Below, piece after piece: positions 1-8,839 of a stretch of DNA of 64,000 nt. The stretch comes from Streptomyces pactum (GTDB lineage: Bacteria; Actinomycetota; Actinomycetes; Streptomycetales; Streptomycetaceae). A program made the position numbers and the translations under genes. The stretch covers positions 7,482,001 to 7,546,000 of the forward strand of contig NZ_CP019724.1 of NCBI RefSeq assembly GCF_002005225.1, read 5' to 3'. The notes beneath the pieces are model-generated. The model did not search any database. It saw only the letters and a program-made list of their open reading frames with translations, and had not been told where the DNA came from. Each line of letters starts with the position of its first letter. The first letter of the stretch is position 1.

Positions 1-420
1 GGTGACGACGGGCGCCGCCAGGGTCAGCGACAGCCACTGCCAGTACTCGAACTGCAACGCCGGCACCATCGCCATCGCGATCACCGGGACGGCCAGCACC
101 ACGGCGGTGATCAGCCGCTCCCGCAGCGGGCGCAGCGCGTCGGCCGCCTCGGGGGCGTCCGTGCCGGGCGCGGGCTCGACCCGTACCGGTTCGGGCTCGC
201 GGGCGGTGTAACCGGTCGCCTCGACCGTGGCGATCAGCTCCGTGACGGACACGTCGCCGGAGTAGTGGACCTTGGCCTTCTCCGTCGCGTAGTTGACGGT
301 GGCGGTGACCCCGTCCATCCGGTTGAGCTTCTTCTCGATCCGGGCGGCGCACGAGGCGCAGGTCATGCCGGTGATGGCGAGTTCCACCTCGGCCGGTGCG
401 CTGGTCGTACTCGTGGTCAT
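1..420 (-). CDS. copA: Copper-translocating P1B-type ATPase, N-terminal part (runs off window)
   Basis: The N-terminal 140 residues of a heavy-metal P-type ATPase, read leftwards from ATG at 420 and cut by the window edge. Residues 12-80 form a heavy-metal-associated domain with the metal-binding motif GMTCASC (Cys21 and Cys24). A charged linker follows, and the first membrane segment begins near residue 105. CopA pumps Cu(I) out of the cytoplasm. It lies just downstream of a CopZ-like chaperone gene, the usual csoR-regulated copZ-copA order in Streptomyces. The phosphorylation and CPC motifs that would confirm the metal are outside the window, so copper specificity is inferred from context. 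Confidence 0.88.
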   Translation of the reverse strand, partial: MTTSTTSAPAEVELAITGMTCASCAARIEKKLNRMDGVTATVNYATEKAKVHYSGDVSVTELIATVEATGYTAREPEPVRVEPAPGTDAPEAADALRPLRERLITAVVLAVPVIAMAMVPALQFEYWQWLSLTLAAPVVT

Positions 421-496
421 GGCTGCTCCTGACGCGGGTCGTCGGGCCGGGACCCGGCGCGCGGGTCCCGGCGGTGCGGCGGGCTGTGCGGGTCGG

Positions 497-742
497 TCAG
501 ACGCGGCCGGTCAGCTCGTAGCCGGCCTCGTCGACGACCTCGGCGATCGCGGCGTCGTCCGGCTCGGCGGTCGCGGTGACGGTGACCCGGCCGGTGCCGA
601 CCTGGACGTCGACCCCGGTGACACCGTCCAGCTCACCGATCACGCGGGTGAGCGTCGCCTTGCAGTGGCCGCAGCTCATCCCGGCGACGGTGTAGGTGGC
701 GCTGACCGGCGCGGTGAGGGGGTTGGTGACGGTCGCGGCCAT
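497..742 (-). CDS. copZ: CopZ-like copper chaperone (HMA domain)
   Basis: An 81-residue single-domain metallochaperone with GMSCGHC near residues 21-27. The beta-alpha-beta-beta-alpha-beta length is typical of Atx1/CopZ. It would carry Cu(I) in the cytoplasm to the CopA ATPase or to CsoR. The ATG at 742 is chosen because GGAGGAAG sits about 4 bases upstream and the HMA fold fills the rest of the frame; the longer upstream frame crosses the promoter. It is co-directional with copA (77-bp gap) and starts about 60 bp from the nearest CsoR-like palindrome, so copper induction is likely. Confidence 0.88.
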   Translation of the reverse strand: MAATVTNPLTAPVSATYTVAGMSCGHCKATLTRVIGELDGVTGVDVQVGTGRVTVTATAEPDDAAIAEVVDEAGYELTGRV

Positions 743-802
743 GTCTTCCTCCGGAATGTGTGTGATGACGATACGGGGGCGGGGTATCCCTGCCGCAACC
801 AT

Positions 803-821
803 GTATACCCCTAGGGGGTAC
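803..821. promoter_or_regulatory. CsoR-like copper operator, copZ side
   Basis: The near-palindrome GTATACCCCTAGGGGGTAC matches the TACCC-GGGTA pattern of Streptomyces CsoR boxes. It lies about 60 bp upstream of the copZ start in the divergent intergenic region. Confidence 0.7.
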
Positions 822-851
822 CGAGTGCAACTCTTCTCCCGACTTGACTCA

Positions 852-868
852 GTACCCCCTAGGGGTAT
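852..868. promoter_or_regulatory. CsoR-like copper operator, rightward gene side
   Basis: A second palindrome, GTACCCCCTAGGGGTAT, is the mirror of the first and lies 68 bp upstream of the rightward secreted-protein gene. Two boxes in opposite orientation suggest that each divergent promoter has its own CsoR site. No csoR gene is visible in the window. Confidence 0.7.
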
Positions 869-935
869 GGTGAGGTGCCCGGGGAGGCCTCCGTACGAAC
901 GAGCCGGAGACCCGGAATCCGAGGAGACGACCGTC

Positions 936-1913
936 ATGAACACCGGACTGAGGATCACCGCGTTCACCGCCGCACTGGCCGCAACCTTCGGCACCGCCTA
1001 CGGCGTCGGCAGGGGAGTGGACCCGGTCGTCGCGGAGAGTACGGCCGCGCCCCACGACGAGCACGGCCGGCCGTCAGCGCAACCGGAGGGGGGCGACGGT
1101 CACGGAGGACACGAGAGCACCCCGCCCGGCGGACTGCAGATCTCGGAGAACGGCTACACCCTCGACCTCGCCACCCCGCGCGTGACCGCCGGTCAGTGCA
1201 CCGAACTGCGTTTCACCGTCCGGGACGGCAGCGGCGAGGCCGTCACCGCGTACCAGCCCGAGCACGACAAGGAGCTCCACCTCATCCTGGCCTCGCACGA
1301 CCTGGTCACCTACCGCCACCTGCACCCCACCCGCGCCGCCGACGGCACCTGGAGCACCCCCGTCGACCTGCCCCGCGCGGGCGGCTACCGTGTCTTCGCG
1401 GACTTCACCCCGGCCGCGACGAACGCGGAGAACCTCACCCTGGGTGCCGACCTCGCCGCCGCCGGCCGCTACGAGCCCGCGAGCCTGCCGGCCCCCGGCG
1501 GCACCGCCCGGACCGACGGCTACCAGGTCGAACTCGGCGGAACCCTGCGCCCCGGCAAGGCGAGCGAGCTGAAGCTGAAGGTCCTCCGCGACGGAGAACC
1601 CGTCAACGACCTCCAGCCCTACCTCGGCGCCTACGGCCACCTGGTCGCGCTGCGCTCCGGTGACCTCGCCTACCTCCACGTCCACCCGAACGGCGAACCC
1701 GGCGACGGCACCACGAGGCCCGGCCCGGAAATCTCCTTCACGGCCACCGCGCCCAGCGACGGCACCTACCGCCTCTTCCTGGACTTCCGGCACCAGGGGA
1801 AGGTCCATACCGCCGCGTTCACCGTAAGGACCGGATCGGCACCCGCGGCACGGGACTCCGCCCCGACGGCTCCGCCGGCGCCGAGCGAGCACACCGACGG
1901 TCACGGGCACTGA
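936..1913 (+). CDS. Secreted His-rich protein of a copper locus
   Basis: 325 residues. The first 30 form a signal peptide or membrane anchor. A His/Asp/Gly-rich stretch follows (residues about 38-65), and the protein ends in HTDGHGH. Two similar beta-rich units contain LHLILASHDL...HLHP and GHLVALRSGDLAYLHVHP, a metal-ligand-like His pattern repeated in each half. The likely role is extracytoplasmic copper binding or tolerance, inferred from the divergent CsoR-like box and the neighbouring copZ-copA. The start at 936 has GAGGAG 9 bases upstream. I do not recognise a named family with certainty. Confidence 0.75.
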   Translation: MNTGLRITAFTAALAATFGTAYGVGRGVDPVVAESTAAPHDEHGRPSAQPEGGDGHGGHESTPPGGLQISENGYTLDLATPRVTAGQCTELRFTVRDGSGEAVTAYQPEHDKELHLILASHDLVTYRHLHPTRAADGTWSTPVDLPRAGGYRVFADFTPAATNAENLTLGADLAAAGRYEPASLPAPGGTARTDGYQVELGGTLRPGKASELKLKVLRDGEPVNDLQPYLGAYGHLVALRSGDLAYLHVHPNGEPGDGTTRPGPEISFTATAPSDGTYRLFLDFRHQGKVHTAAFTVRTGSAPAARDSAPTAPPAPSEHTDGHGH

Positions 1914-1980
1914 AGGCCCGCCGCCGACGGTCGCGGTGGTGGGCGGTGGCGGAGGGGAACGGATGACGGGATCGGTCGTC

Positions 1981-2760
1981 CTAGGCCGTGACGACCCGGA
2001 CCCCCGCCTCCTCGAACCGCCGCACCAGGTCCGGGTCGGCCGCGCCGTCCGTGACCAGTGTGTCCACGGACTCGGCCGCGCAGATCCGGGCGAACGCCCG
2101 CCGGCCCAGTTTGCTGGAGTCGGCGGCCACGACCACGCGCTCGGCGCGCTCGCACAGCAGCCGGTTGATCGCGGCCTCCGCCTCGTCGTGGGCCGCGGCG
2201 CCGTGGGTGGCGTCGAAGGCGACGACGCCCAGCACCGCCATGTCGAGGGTCACCTGACCCAGCACCCCGTCCGCGAGCGGCCCGATCAGCTCGTACGACT
2301 GCGCCCGGGCCACGCCGCCGGTCACCACGATCTTGAACTGTGGTCGGACGGCCAGCTCGTTGGCGATGTTGAGCGCGTTGGTGACCACGGTCAGCGCGGG
2401 CGTGCCGGAGGCCAGGTCGGCGCGCACGGCCAGGGCGCGCGCCACCTCGGTGGTCGTCGTGCCCCCGGTCAGTCCGACGGCCTCGCCGGGCGCAACCAGG
2501 GCGGCGACCGCCTGCGCGACGCGCTGCTTCTCCGAGGCCCGGCGGGCCGTCTTGTAGCGCAGCGGCAGTTCGTACGACACCCCGTGCACGACCGCGCCAC
2601 CGCGCGTGCGCACGAGCATCTGCTGCTCGGCGAGCCGGTCGAAGTCACGGCGGATCGTCGCGGCCGAGACCTCCAGCTCGGTCGCCGCCTCCTCGACGTC
2701 CAGCCGGCCGCGCTCCACGAGCAGTTCCAGCAGCGCCTTCCAGCGGGCGTCGCGCGACAT
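1981..2760 (-). CDS. DeoR-family transcriptional repressor (sugar-phosphate responsive)
   Basis: A 259-residue protein with an N-terminal winged helix (residues 1-57, including AATELEVSAATIRRDFDRL) and a C-terminal DeoRC sensor domain with the GGTTTTEVARAL and VVAADSSKLGRRAF motifs. DeoR proteins bind sugar phosphates and repress nearby catabolic genes. This one is divergent, across 133 bp, from a SIS-domain isomerase and a class II aldolase, so it is probably the repressor of that amino-sugar/tagatose pair. Confidence 0.9.
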   Translation of the reverse strand: MSRDARWKALLELLVERGRLDVEEAATELEVSAATIRRDFDRLAEQQMLVRTRGGAVVHGVSYELPLRYKTARRASEKQRVAQAVAALVAPGEAVGLTGGTTTTEVARALAVRADLASGTPALTVVTNALNIANELAVRPQFKIVVTGGVARAQSYELIGPLADGVLGQVTLDMAVLGVVAFDATHGAAAHDEAEAAINRLLCERAERVVVAADSSKLGRRAFARICAAESVDTLVTDGAADPDLVRRFEEAGVRVVTA

Positions 2761-2893
2761 CCGCGCCTCCGTTCCTCGATCTCCCGCCGACCCTAGCGCA
2801 CCGCCCTCTTCCCATTCATTGCTTGATTGTGCTCGAAAGATAGCTATATCTTGCAGGAACAGTCAGATCGTTCCGTGATCGGGGAGTGTGCGG
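2761..2893. promoter_or_regulatory. Divergent promoter region, deoR / SIS-aldolase operon
   Basis: A 133-bp spacer that is clearly AT-richer than its surroundings around 2814-2865, with TATA-like stretches such as GATAGCTATATCTTG. It must carry both divergent promoters and probably the DeoR operators. I cannot fix exact -35 and -10 boxes. Confidence 0.5.
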
Positions 2894-3775
2894 ATGACGT
2901 ACGTCGAGGACGAGCTCAACAGCCAGCCCGAGTGCTGGATCCGCGCCGCCGCCCAGGCGGCACGGCACGCGCCGGCGCTCCCGTCGGCGGGGGAGCGGGT
3001 GGCCATCGTCGGATGCGGCACCTCGTACTTCATGGCCCAGTCGGCGGCGGCGCTGCGTGAGGGCGCGGGCCAGGGCGAGACGGACGCGTTCGCCGCCTCC
3101 GAGTTCCCGAAGGGCCGCGCGTACGACCGTGTCGTCGCCCTCACCCGCTCCGGCACCACCACCGAAGTGCTGGAACTGCTCACGGAGTTGCGGGGCCGCA
3201 CCCGCACCGTCGCGCTCACCGCCGACCCGGACACACCCGTCATGACCGCCGCCGACGACGCGGTGGTCCTCGACTTCGCCGACGAACGGTCGGTCGTGCA
3301 GACCCGGTTCGCGACCACCGCCCTCACCCTGCTCCGCGCCCACCTGGGTCTGCACACCGACGCGGTCGTCGCCGACGCGCGCACGGCACTCGCGGCCGAG
3401 CTGCCCGAAGGGCTCGTCGAACGCACCCAGTTCACCTTCCTCGGCCGGGGCTGGACCGTCGGACTGGCCAACGAGGCCGGGCTGAAGATGCGCGAGGCCT
3501 CCCTGTCCTGGACCGAGTCCTACCCGGCCATGGAGTACCGACACGGCCCCATCAGCATCAGCACCGCGGGCACGGCGACCTGGATGTTCGGCGAGGCGCC
3601 CGACGGCCTGGCCGGCCAGGTCCGCGACACCGGCGCCCTGTGGGTGCCCGGGGATCTCGATCCGCTCGCCGAACTGGTCCGCGCCCAGCGCCTCGCGGTC
3701 GCCGTCGCGGCCGCCCGGGGCCTCGACCCCGACCGGCCCCGCCACCTCACCCGCTCGGTGATCCTCGCCCCCTGA
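2894..3775 (+). CDS. SIS-domain sugar isomerase/deaminase (AgaS/GlmS-type)
   Basis: 293 residues with tandem SIS domains: GCGTSYFMAQSAA near residue 40, TRSGTTTEVLELL near residue 82, and LGRGWTVGLANEAGLKMREA plus EYRHGP in the second half. This is the aminosugar-phosphate isomerase pattern. AgaS-type enzymes convert galactosamine-6-P to tagatose-6-P. The ATG at 2894 is preferred because GGGGAG lies 7 bases upstream; an in-frame GTG at 2888 is too close to it. The class II aldolase follows 47 bp downstream, supporting an amino-sugar/tagatose route, although no kinase is present here. Confidence 0.85.
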   Translation: MTYVEDELNSQPECWIRAAAQAARHAPALPSAGERVAIVGCGTSYFMAQSAAALREGAGQGETDAFAASEFPKGRAYDRVVALTRSGTTTEVLELLTELRGRTRTVALTADPDTPVMTAADDAVVLDFADERSVVQTRFATTALTLLRAHLGLHTDAVVADARTALAAELPEGLVERTQFTFLGRGWTVGLANEAGLKMREASLSWTESYPAMEYRHGPISISTAGTATWMFGEAPDGLAGQVRDTGALWVPGDLDPLAELVRAQRLAVAVAAARGLDPDRPRHLTRSVILAP

Positions 3776-3822
3776 CGCCCGCCCCGACACCCCGCGCTCC
3801 GGCGCCCGGGAAGGGAGAGACC

Positions 3823-4683
3823 GTGCCCCTCGCCACCACCGGCGACCTGGCCGGCCGCGCCGCAGCCGCGCGCTGCGCCGTCGCCGCCTTCAACGTCGTC
3901 ACCCTGGAACACATCGAGGCAGTCGTCGCGGGCGCCGAGTCCGTGCGCCTGCCCGTCGTCCTCCAGGTCAGCGAGAACGCCGTGAAGTACCGCTACGGCC
4001 GCCTGCTGCCACTGGCGCGCGCGGCCGTCGCCGCGGCCGAGAGCGCCGCCGTGCCCGTCGCCCTGCACCTCGACCATGTGCAGAACGACGGCCTGCTGCG
4101 CCAGGCCCGGGACGCCGGGTTCAGCTCGGTGATGTACGACGCCTCCCGGCTGCCGTACGCGGAGAACCTCGCGGCGACCCGGGCCGCCGCCGACTGGGCG
4201 CACGCCCAGGGGCTGTGGATCGAGGCGGAGTTGGGCGAGGTCGGCGGCAAGAACGGCGCACCGCCCCTCGACGCCCACGCGCCCGGAGCCCGCACCGACC
4301 CGGCCGAGGCGCGCGCCTTCGTCGCCGACTCCGGCGTGGACGCCCTGGCCGTCGCGGTCGGCAGCTCCCACGCCATGACCACCCGCACCGCCGCCCTCGA
4401 CCACGACCTGCTCAAGGAACTGTCGGGCACGCTGGACGTGCCACTCGTCCTGCACGGCTCCTCCGGAGTCCCGGACGGCGAACTCGCCGCGGCGGTCGCG
4501 GGCGGCATCGCCAAGGTCAACGTCGGCACCGCGCTCAACATCGCCATGACCGGCGCGATCAGGGAGTACCTCGCCGCCCGCCCCGAAGCCGTCGACTCGC
4601 GCGGCTACCTCACCGCGGGCAGGGAGGCGATGGTGCGGACGGTGGCGGCGACCATCCGGGTGGTCGCCCGGACTACTTCCTGA
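3823..4683 (+). CDS. Class II ketose-bisphosphate aldolase (tagatose/fructose type)
   Basis: 286 residues. Zinc-binding LHLDHVQ lies near residue 82, followed by EAELGEVGGKNG, GSSHAM and LHGSSGVPD, with KVNVGTALN near the C-terminus; these are the class II aldolase ligands in order. It would split tagatose- or fructose-1,6-bisphosphate into dihydroxyacetone-P and glyceraldehyde-3-P. The GTG at 3823 has GGGAGA upstream and starts the (beta/alpha)8 barrel directly. Co-directional with the SIS gene, so probably one operon under the DeoR repressor. The 3' end overlaps the convergent methyltransferase gene by 11 bp. Confidence 0.88.
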   Translation: MPLATTGDLAGRAAAARCAVAAFNVVTLEHIEAVVAGAESVRLPVVLQVSENAVKYRYGRLLPLARAAVAAAESAAVPVALHLDHVQNDGLLRQARDAGFSSVMYDASRLPYAENLAATRAAADWAHAQGLWIEAELGEVGGKNGAPPLDAHAPGARTDPAEARAFVADSGVDALAVAVGSSHAMTTRTAALDHDLLKELSGTLDVPLVLHGSSGVPDGELAAAVAGGIAKVNVGTALNIAMTGAIREYLAARPEAVDSRGYLTAGREAMVRTVAATIRVVARTTS

Positions 4684-5827
4684 CGGCCTTCAGCACCACG
4701 AACTTCGGGTCACCGGCCACCAGTTCACTGTTCCCGAACAGACGCCGCAGCTTGACGTGGTAGCCCAGGTGCCGGTTGCCGACCACCCACAGCTCACCGC
4801 CGGGGCGCAGCACGCGCCGCGCCCCGGTGAACATCCGCCACGCGGTGGCGTCGGTCGTCGCCTGGTGGGAGTGGAAGGGCGGGTTGGTGAGCACCAGGTC
4901 GACGCTGTCGTCCGGTACTCCCGCCAGCCCGTCACCGACCCGGAACTCCGCCTGCCCCGCCGCCCCGTTCGCCCTGTACGTCGCCTCCGCCGAGGCCACG
5001 GCCTGGAAGGACTCGTCGGTGAACAGCACCTCGGCGTCCGGGTCGGCCAGTGCCACCGCCGTACCGACCACGCCGTTGCCGCAGCCCAGGTCCACCACCC
5101 GCCGGGCGCGGCCGGTGTCCGGCAGGTGCCGGAGGAAGAACCGGGTGCCGATGTCGAGCCGGTCGGCGCAGAAGACACCCGCGTGGTTGACGACGGTCCG
5201 GCCGGAGAGCGGCCCCACGTCGTCGGGGAGCCGGTAGCCGAGCGGCCAGGGGTTCGAGGGGCGCTTCAGCGAGAGGTCGGGAGTGGCGAAGATCAGCCGC
5301 GCCTTCTTCTCGGCCAGCGAGGTCCGGGTCGGCCCGACGATCCGCTCGAACAGCCTGAGCGTCGAGGTGTGGATCTCCTTGACCATCCCCGTGCCGACGA
5401 CGACCGTGCCCTCGTGCAGCGCGGGCGCCAGCCGCAGCAACTGGTCCTCCAGCAGCGCCAGGCTCTTCGGCACCCGCACCAGCAGCACGTCGACCCGGTC
5501 CGGCGGCGGGTCCTGCGTGGTGAGCAGCCGCACGGCGCCGGGCGCGGCGTCGGCCCGTTCCAGGTTGGCGCGCGTCGCCTCCCGCGTCAGGTGGGAGTCG
5601 GTGATCTGCACCGGCCGGTGCGCCGCCAGCGCCGTCACCAGCGCCCCCCAGCGGTCGCCGACGACCACGACCGTGCCGTACAGCGGAACCTCCTGCTCCG
5701 CGAGGTGCCCGAGCAGGTACTCGTCGGAGGCGTCCCAGGCACGGAGCCGGTCGCGCGGGTCCTCGGGGAAGCGGGCCAGCACGTGCTCGCCCCATGGCGT
5801 CGTCATACGGTCGTCGCGGTCGTTCAT
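4673..5827 (-). CDS. Class I SAM-dependent rRNA guanine-N2 methyltransferase (RlmG/RsmC-like)
   Basis: A 384-residue protein with a degenerate N-terminal methyltransferase-like half and a catalytic C-terminal half. Motif I is VVDLGCGNGVVG (near residue 245) and motif IV is LTNPPFHSH (near residue 312), the NPPF signature of enzymes that methylate the exocyclic amine of guanine. The two-domain design and length match RsmC/RlmG. The ATG at 5827 gives the full-length protein; an in-frame ATG at 5806 (MTTPWGEHV) is a possible alternative, and neither has a strong ribosome site. Confidence 0.85.
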   Translation of the reverse strand: MNDRDDRMTTPWGEHVLARFPEDPRDRLRAWDASDEYLLGHLAEQEVPLYGTVVVVGDRWGALVTALAAHRPVQITDSHLTREATRANLERADAAPGAVRLLTTQDPPPDRVDVLLVRVPKSLALLEDQLLRLAPALHEGTVVVGTGMVKEIHTSTLRLFERIVGPTRTSLAEKKARLIFATPDLSLKRPSNPWPLGYRLPDDVGPLSGRTVVNHAGVFCADRLDIGTRFFLRHLPDTGRARRVVDLGCGNGVVGTAVALADPDAEVLFTDESFQAVASAEATYRANGAAGQAEFRVGDGLAGVPDDSVDLVLTNPPFHSHQATTDATAWRMFTGARRVLRPGGELWVVGNRHLGYHVKLRRLFGNSELVAGDPKFVVLKAVRK

Positions 5828-5999
5828 CGTGCGTCCAGGCTAGCCGAGCCGCAGCTCAGGCCGTGCCGGGCGAAGTGAGGGGCCCGCGGGGTGCGGGCCG
5901 GCCTCGCGGAGCGTGCGCTCGTCCGCCCGGCGTAACGCGCGGTGAAGGGGGGGCGCGGGCGGGAGCGGAGCGCGGGGGGTGGCGGGCAGGATGGGAGAC

Positions 6000-6650
6000 A
6001 TGGACGCCGAGCTGTTCCGCAGGAGCCGTACCGAGACCGCGCCGGGCGCCGTCCACGTGCCGGACTGGCTCGGCCCCGGACCGCAGCGCGAGCTGCTGCA
6101 CGCCTGCCGCGAGTGGGCCCGCCCGCCGGCCGGACTGCGTACGGTCCGCACCCCCGGCGGCGGCACCATGACCGCGAGGCAGGTCTGCCTGGGCCGGCAC
6201 TGGTACCCGTACGCCTACGCCCCCACGGCCGTCGACGGCGACGGTGCGCCGGTGAAACCCTTCCCCGCCTGGCTCGGCGACCTGGCCCGCCGGGCGGTGA
6301 CCGACGCGCTCGGGGCCGACGCGGTGGCGCGGACGCCGTACGACATCGCACTGATCAACTTCTACGACGCCGACGCCCGCATGGGCATGCACCGTGACGC
6401 CGACGAGAGGTCCGACGCGCCCGTCGTCTCCCTCAGCCTCGGCGACACCTGCGTCTTCCGCTTCGGCAACTCCGAGACCAGGACCCGCCCCTACACCGAC
6501 GTCGAACTGCGCAGCGGAGACCTGTTCGTCTTCGGCGGGCCGTCCCGGCTCGCCTACCACGGGGTGCCCCGGGTGCACGCGGGCACCGGGCCGCCCGAGT
6601 TGGGGCTCACCGGGCGGCTGAACATCACGCTCCGGGTCGGCGGCCTCTAG
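6000..6650 (+). CDS. AlkB-like 2-oxoglutarate/Fe(II) dioxygenase
   Basis: About 216 residues. Iron ligands are visible as MHRDADE (HxD) and a distal His in RLAYHGVPRV, with 2-oxoglutarate-binding Arg in RLNITLRV near the C-terminus. INFYDADARMGMH is the AlkB hallmark. AlkB proteins remove 1-methyladenine and 3-methylcytosine lesions from DNA or RNA. The start is uncertain among in-frame ATGs at 5979, 5991 and 6000; 6000 is used because the preceding codons add nothing recognisable. Confidence 0.87.
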   Translation: MDAELFRRSRTETAPGAVHVPDWLGPGPQRELLHACREWARPPAGLRTVRTPGGGTMTARQVCLGRHWYPYAYAPTAVDGDGAPVKPFPAWLGDLARRAVTDALGADAVARTPYDIALINFYDADARMGMHRDADERSDAPVVSLSLGDTCVFRFGNSETRTRPYTDVELRSGDLFVFGGPSRLAYHGVPRVHAGTGPPELGLTGRLNITLRVGGL

Positions 6651-6862
6651 GCCTGTCCGCGACGTCCCCCTGCCCCGCGACGCCCGGCACGCACTCTCGC
6701 CGCACCGGGCACAGCCCCGAGTGCGCCCAAGTACGAGGCACTGCGCCCGGCCCACCGAGAGCACGCACCAGACGCCGTGGGGCCCGCCCTCCGGGCGGAC
6801 GGAGGGACTTTGCGGACACGGCCCAGCGCCCCGCACCCGCGGATCATGGGAGACTCCCCCTC

Positions 6863-8101
6863 ATGAGCGGCAAGGCGGACCCCCGGGCGGCGGGGGAAGG
6901 GACCACCTCGAGGACGCGGCTGGACCGGGGGCGCGGCGCGCTCGGACCCGCGTTGGAGCTCGTGCACACCGGACGCGCCCCGACCCGGGCCGTCCTCACC
7001 GCGGAACTCGGCGTGACCCGGGCGACGGCCGGCGCGGTCGCCGCCGAACTGGAGGCGCTCGGCCTGATCCGGGTGGACGCCCGGCCCGGCGCCGCGGCCG
7101 GTTCGCAGGGGCGCCCCTCGCACCGCCTCGCGGTCGCCGAGGGCGGGCCCGTCGCCCTCGCCGCCCAGGTCCACGCCGACGGATTCCGTGCCGCCCTCGT
7201 CGGCCTCGGCGGCCGGATCGTCGCCACCGCGCCCGGCTGCGAGGTGGTCGACGCCGACCCGGCGAAGGTGCTCGGGTCCGTCGTGGAGGCCGGCGCGGAA
7301 CTCCTGAGGGAGACCGGGCGCCGCTGCGTCGGCGCGGGCCTCGCCGTACCGTCCGCCGTGGCGGAACCGGAGGGCCTGGCCCTGAACCCGCTCCACCTGG
7401 CCTGGCCGGCGGGCGCGCCCGTGCGGCGGATCTTCGCCGAACAGGTGCGCGCCGCCGGCATCGACGGCCCCGCGTTCGCGGCGAACGACGTCAACCTCGC
7501 CGCGCTCGCCGAGCACCGGCACGGGGCCGGGCGCGGAGCCCGCGACCTGCTCTGCGTGGCCACCGGCCACCGCGGGGTCGGCGGTGCCCTGGTCCTCGAC
7601 GGCCGTCTGCACATGGGCAGTTCGGGTCTCGCCCTGGAGGTCGGCCACCTGACCGTCAATCCCGAGGGCGGCCCCTGCCACTGCGGAAGCCGGGGCTGCC
7701 TGGACGTGGAGACCGACCCGTTGGCCTTCCTGACCGCGGCCGGCCGCCAGCCGGGACCCGAGGTGTCCCTCCTCCAGCAGTCCAAGGACCTCATCCGCGG
7801 CCACTACGCCGACCCGGCCGTCCGCACCGCGACCGAGACCCTCATCGACCGCCTCGGCCTGGGCCTGGCCGGCCTCGTCAACATCCTCAACCCGGACCGC
7901 ATCATCCTCGGCGGACTGCACCGCGCCCTCCTCGACGCCGACCCCGGGCGCCTGCGCGCGGTCGTCGCCGACCGCAGCCTGTGGGGCCAGAGCGGGGGCG
8001 TGCCGATCCTGCCGTGCAGTCTGGACCACAACAGCCTGGTCGGCGCGGCCGAGTTGGCCTGGCAGCCGGTCCTGGACGACCCGCTGGGCGCGCTGGCCTA
8101 G
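6863..8101 (+). CDS. ROK-family transcriptional regulator / sugar kinase-like
   Basis: 412 residues with an N-terminal winged helix (ELGVTRATAGAVAAEL, residues about 50-68) joined to an ROK fold. The zinc-binding signature CHCGSRGCLD lies near residue 273, and LEVGHLTVNPEGG precedes it. ROK regulators sense sugars and act as repressors. The canonical kinase stretch is only loosely kept, so a regulatory role is more likely than glucokinase activity. Start ATG at 6863 with GGGAGA 9 bases upstream. There is no obvious sugar operon beside it. Confidence 0.85.
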   Translation: MSGKADPRAAGEGTTSRTRLDRGRGALGPALELVHTGRAPTRAVLTAELGVTRATAGAVAAELEALGLIRVDARPGAAAGSQGRPSHRLAVAEGGPVALAAQVHADGFRAALVGLGGRIVATAPGCEVVDADPAKVLGSVVEAGAELLRETGRRCVGAGLAVPSAVAEPEGLALNPLHLAWPAGAPVRRIFAEQVRAAGIDGPAFAANDVNLAALAEHRHGAGRGARDLLCVATGHRGVGGALVLDGRLHMGSSGLALEVGHLTVNPEGGPCHCGSRGCLDVETDPLAFLTAAGRQPGPEVSLLQQSKDLIRGHYADPAVRTATETLIDRLGLGLAGLVNILNPDRIILGGLHRALLDADPGRLRAVVADRSLWGQSGGVPILPCSLDHNSLVGAAELAWQPVLDDPLGALA

Positions 8102-8134
8102 CGGCCCGTGTCCGGCCGGAGCGGCGCCGTCGGT

Positions 8135-8533
8135 TCAGGGCGCCGGCCGGGCGCCGCCGCTGGGAGCGTGGCTGAGGTCGACGACGCAGAAGATGTTGTC
8201 GTCCGGGTCGGCCAGGACGACGAAGTCGGGATCTGGCGGGTAGAGGTCCCAGTCGACGGTCCGCGCACCGAGACCGATCAGCCGCCGCACCTCCGCCCGC
8301 TGCTCCTCCGCCGTGTCCGTGTACAGGTCGAGGTGGAGACGGGGACGCGGCTCGGCCGGTGACTCGCTGCGCAGCAGGCCGAGGGCGTGGCCGGAACCGT
8401 CCGCGTGGACGAGCGTGCGCCACGTGTCGCTCGCCCACTCCTCGGTGACGGTCAGATTCAGAGCGGCCGTCCAGAACGCCACCGCGCGCGGCAGGTCCGT
8501 GACGCCGACGACGGGGATACCGAGTCTCAGCAT
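8135..8533 (-). CDS. VOC-superfamily (glyoxalase/bleomycin-resistance fold) protein
   Basis: 132 residues beginning MLRLGIPVVGVTDLPRAVAFW, the paired beta-alpha-beta-beta-beta unit of the vicinal-oxygen-chelate fold. It ends DFVVLADPDDNIFCVVDL, a common VOC C-terminus that includes the metal-ligand-like position. Substrate unknown. The ATG at 8533 overlaps the stop of an uncharacterised leftward frame (stop at 8527), so it may have been translationally coupled to a gene now degraded. Confidence 0.8.
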   Translation of the reverse strand: MLRLGIPVVGVTDLPRAVAFWTAALNLTVTEEWASDTWRTLVHADGSGHALGLLRSESPAEPRPRLHLDLYTDTAEEQRAEVRRLIGLGARTVDWDLYPPDPDFVVLADPDDNIFCVVDLSHAPSGGARPAP

Positions 8534-8839
8534 GGGTCCGAGCCTACGTGGGCGGCCCCATGGCCCAGCGGTCGGTCGGCGGAGGTGTTCTCGGCCAGGG
8601 TGACGAAGACGTTCTGGGGTCCGGTACCCGCGTACGCCTCGGCGGGTTCGCGGCGATCCGCCGGTACGACGCCTGCCGCCGCCCGGCCGTCCGCCCCGAC
8701 CGCGGCGTGATCGCGACGCAGGTGCCCGGTGCGGGCGACCACTCCCGGACGGTGTCCATCGGGTGGTCGGCGGGAGGGCGGACGCGTACCGCTCGGTGTG
8801 CACGGAGTGTCTCCGTGGGCGGGCGTGAAGTCCGCTGCC
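8534..8839. other. Gene-poor stretch, possible degraded coding sequence
   Basis: About 300 bp without a confident gene. A leftward frame (8527-8742) reads plausibly near its end (GPQNVFVTLAENTSADRPLG) and stops on the VOC start, but its N-terminal part does not read as a protein. It may be the tail of a decayed gene. Confidence 0.3.
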
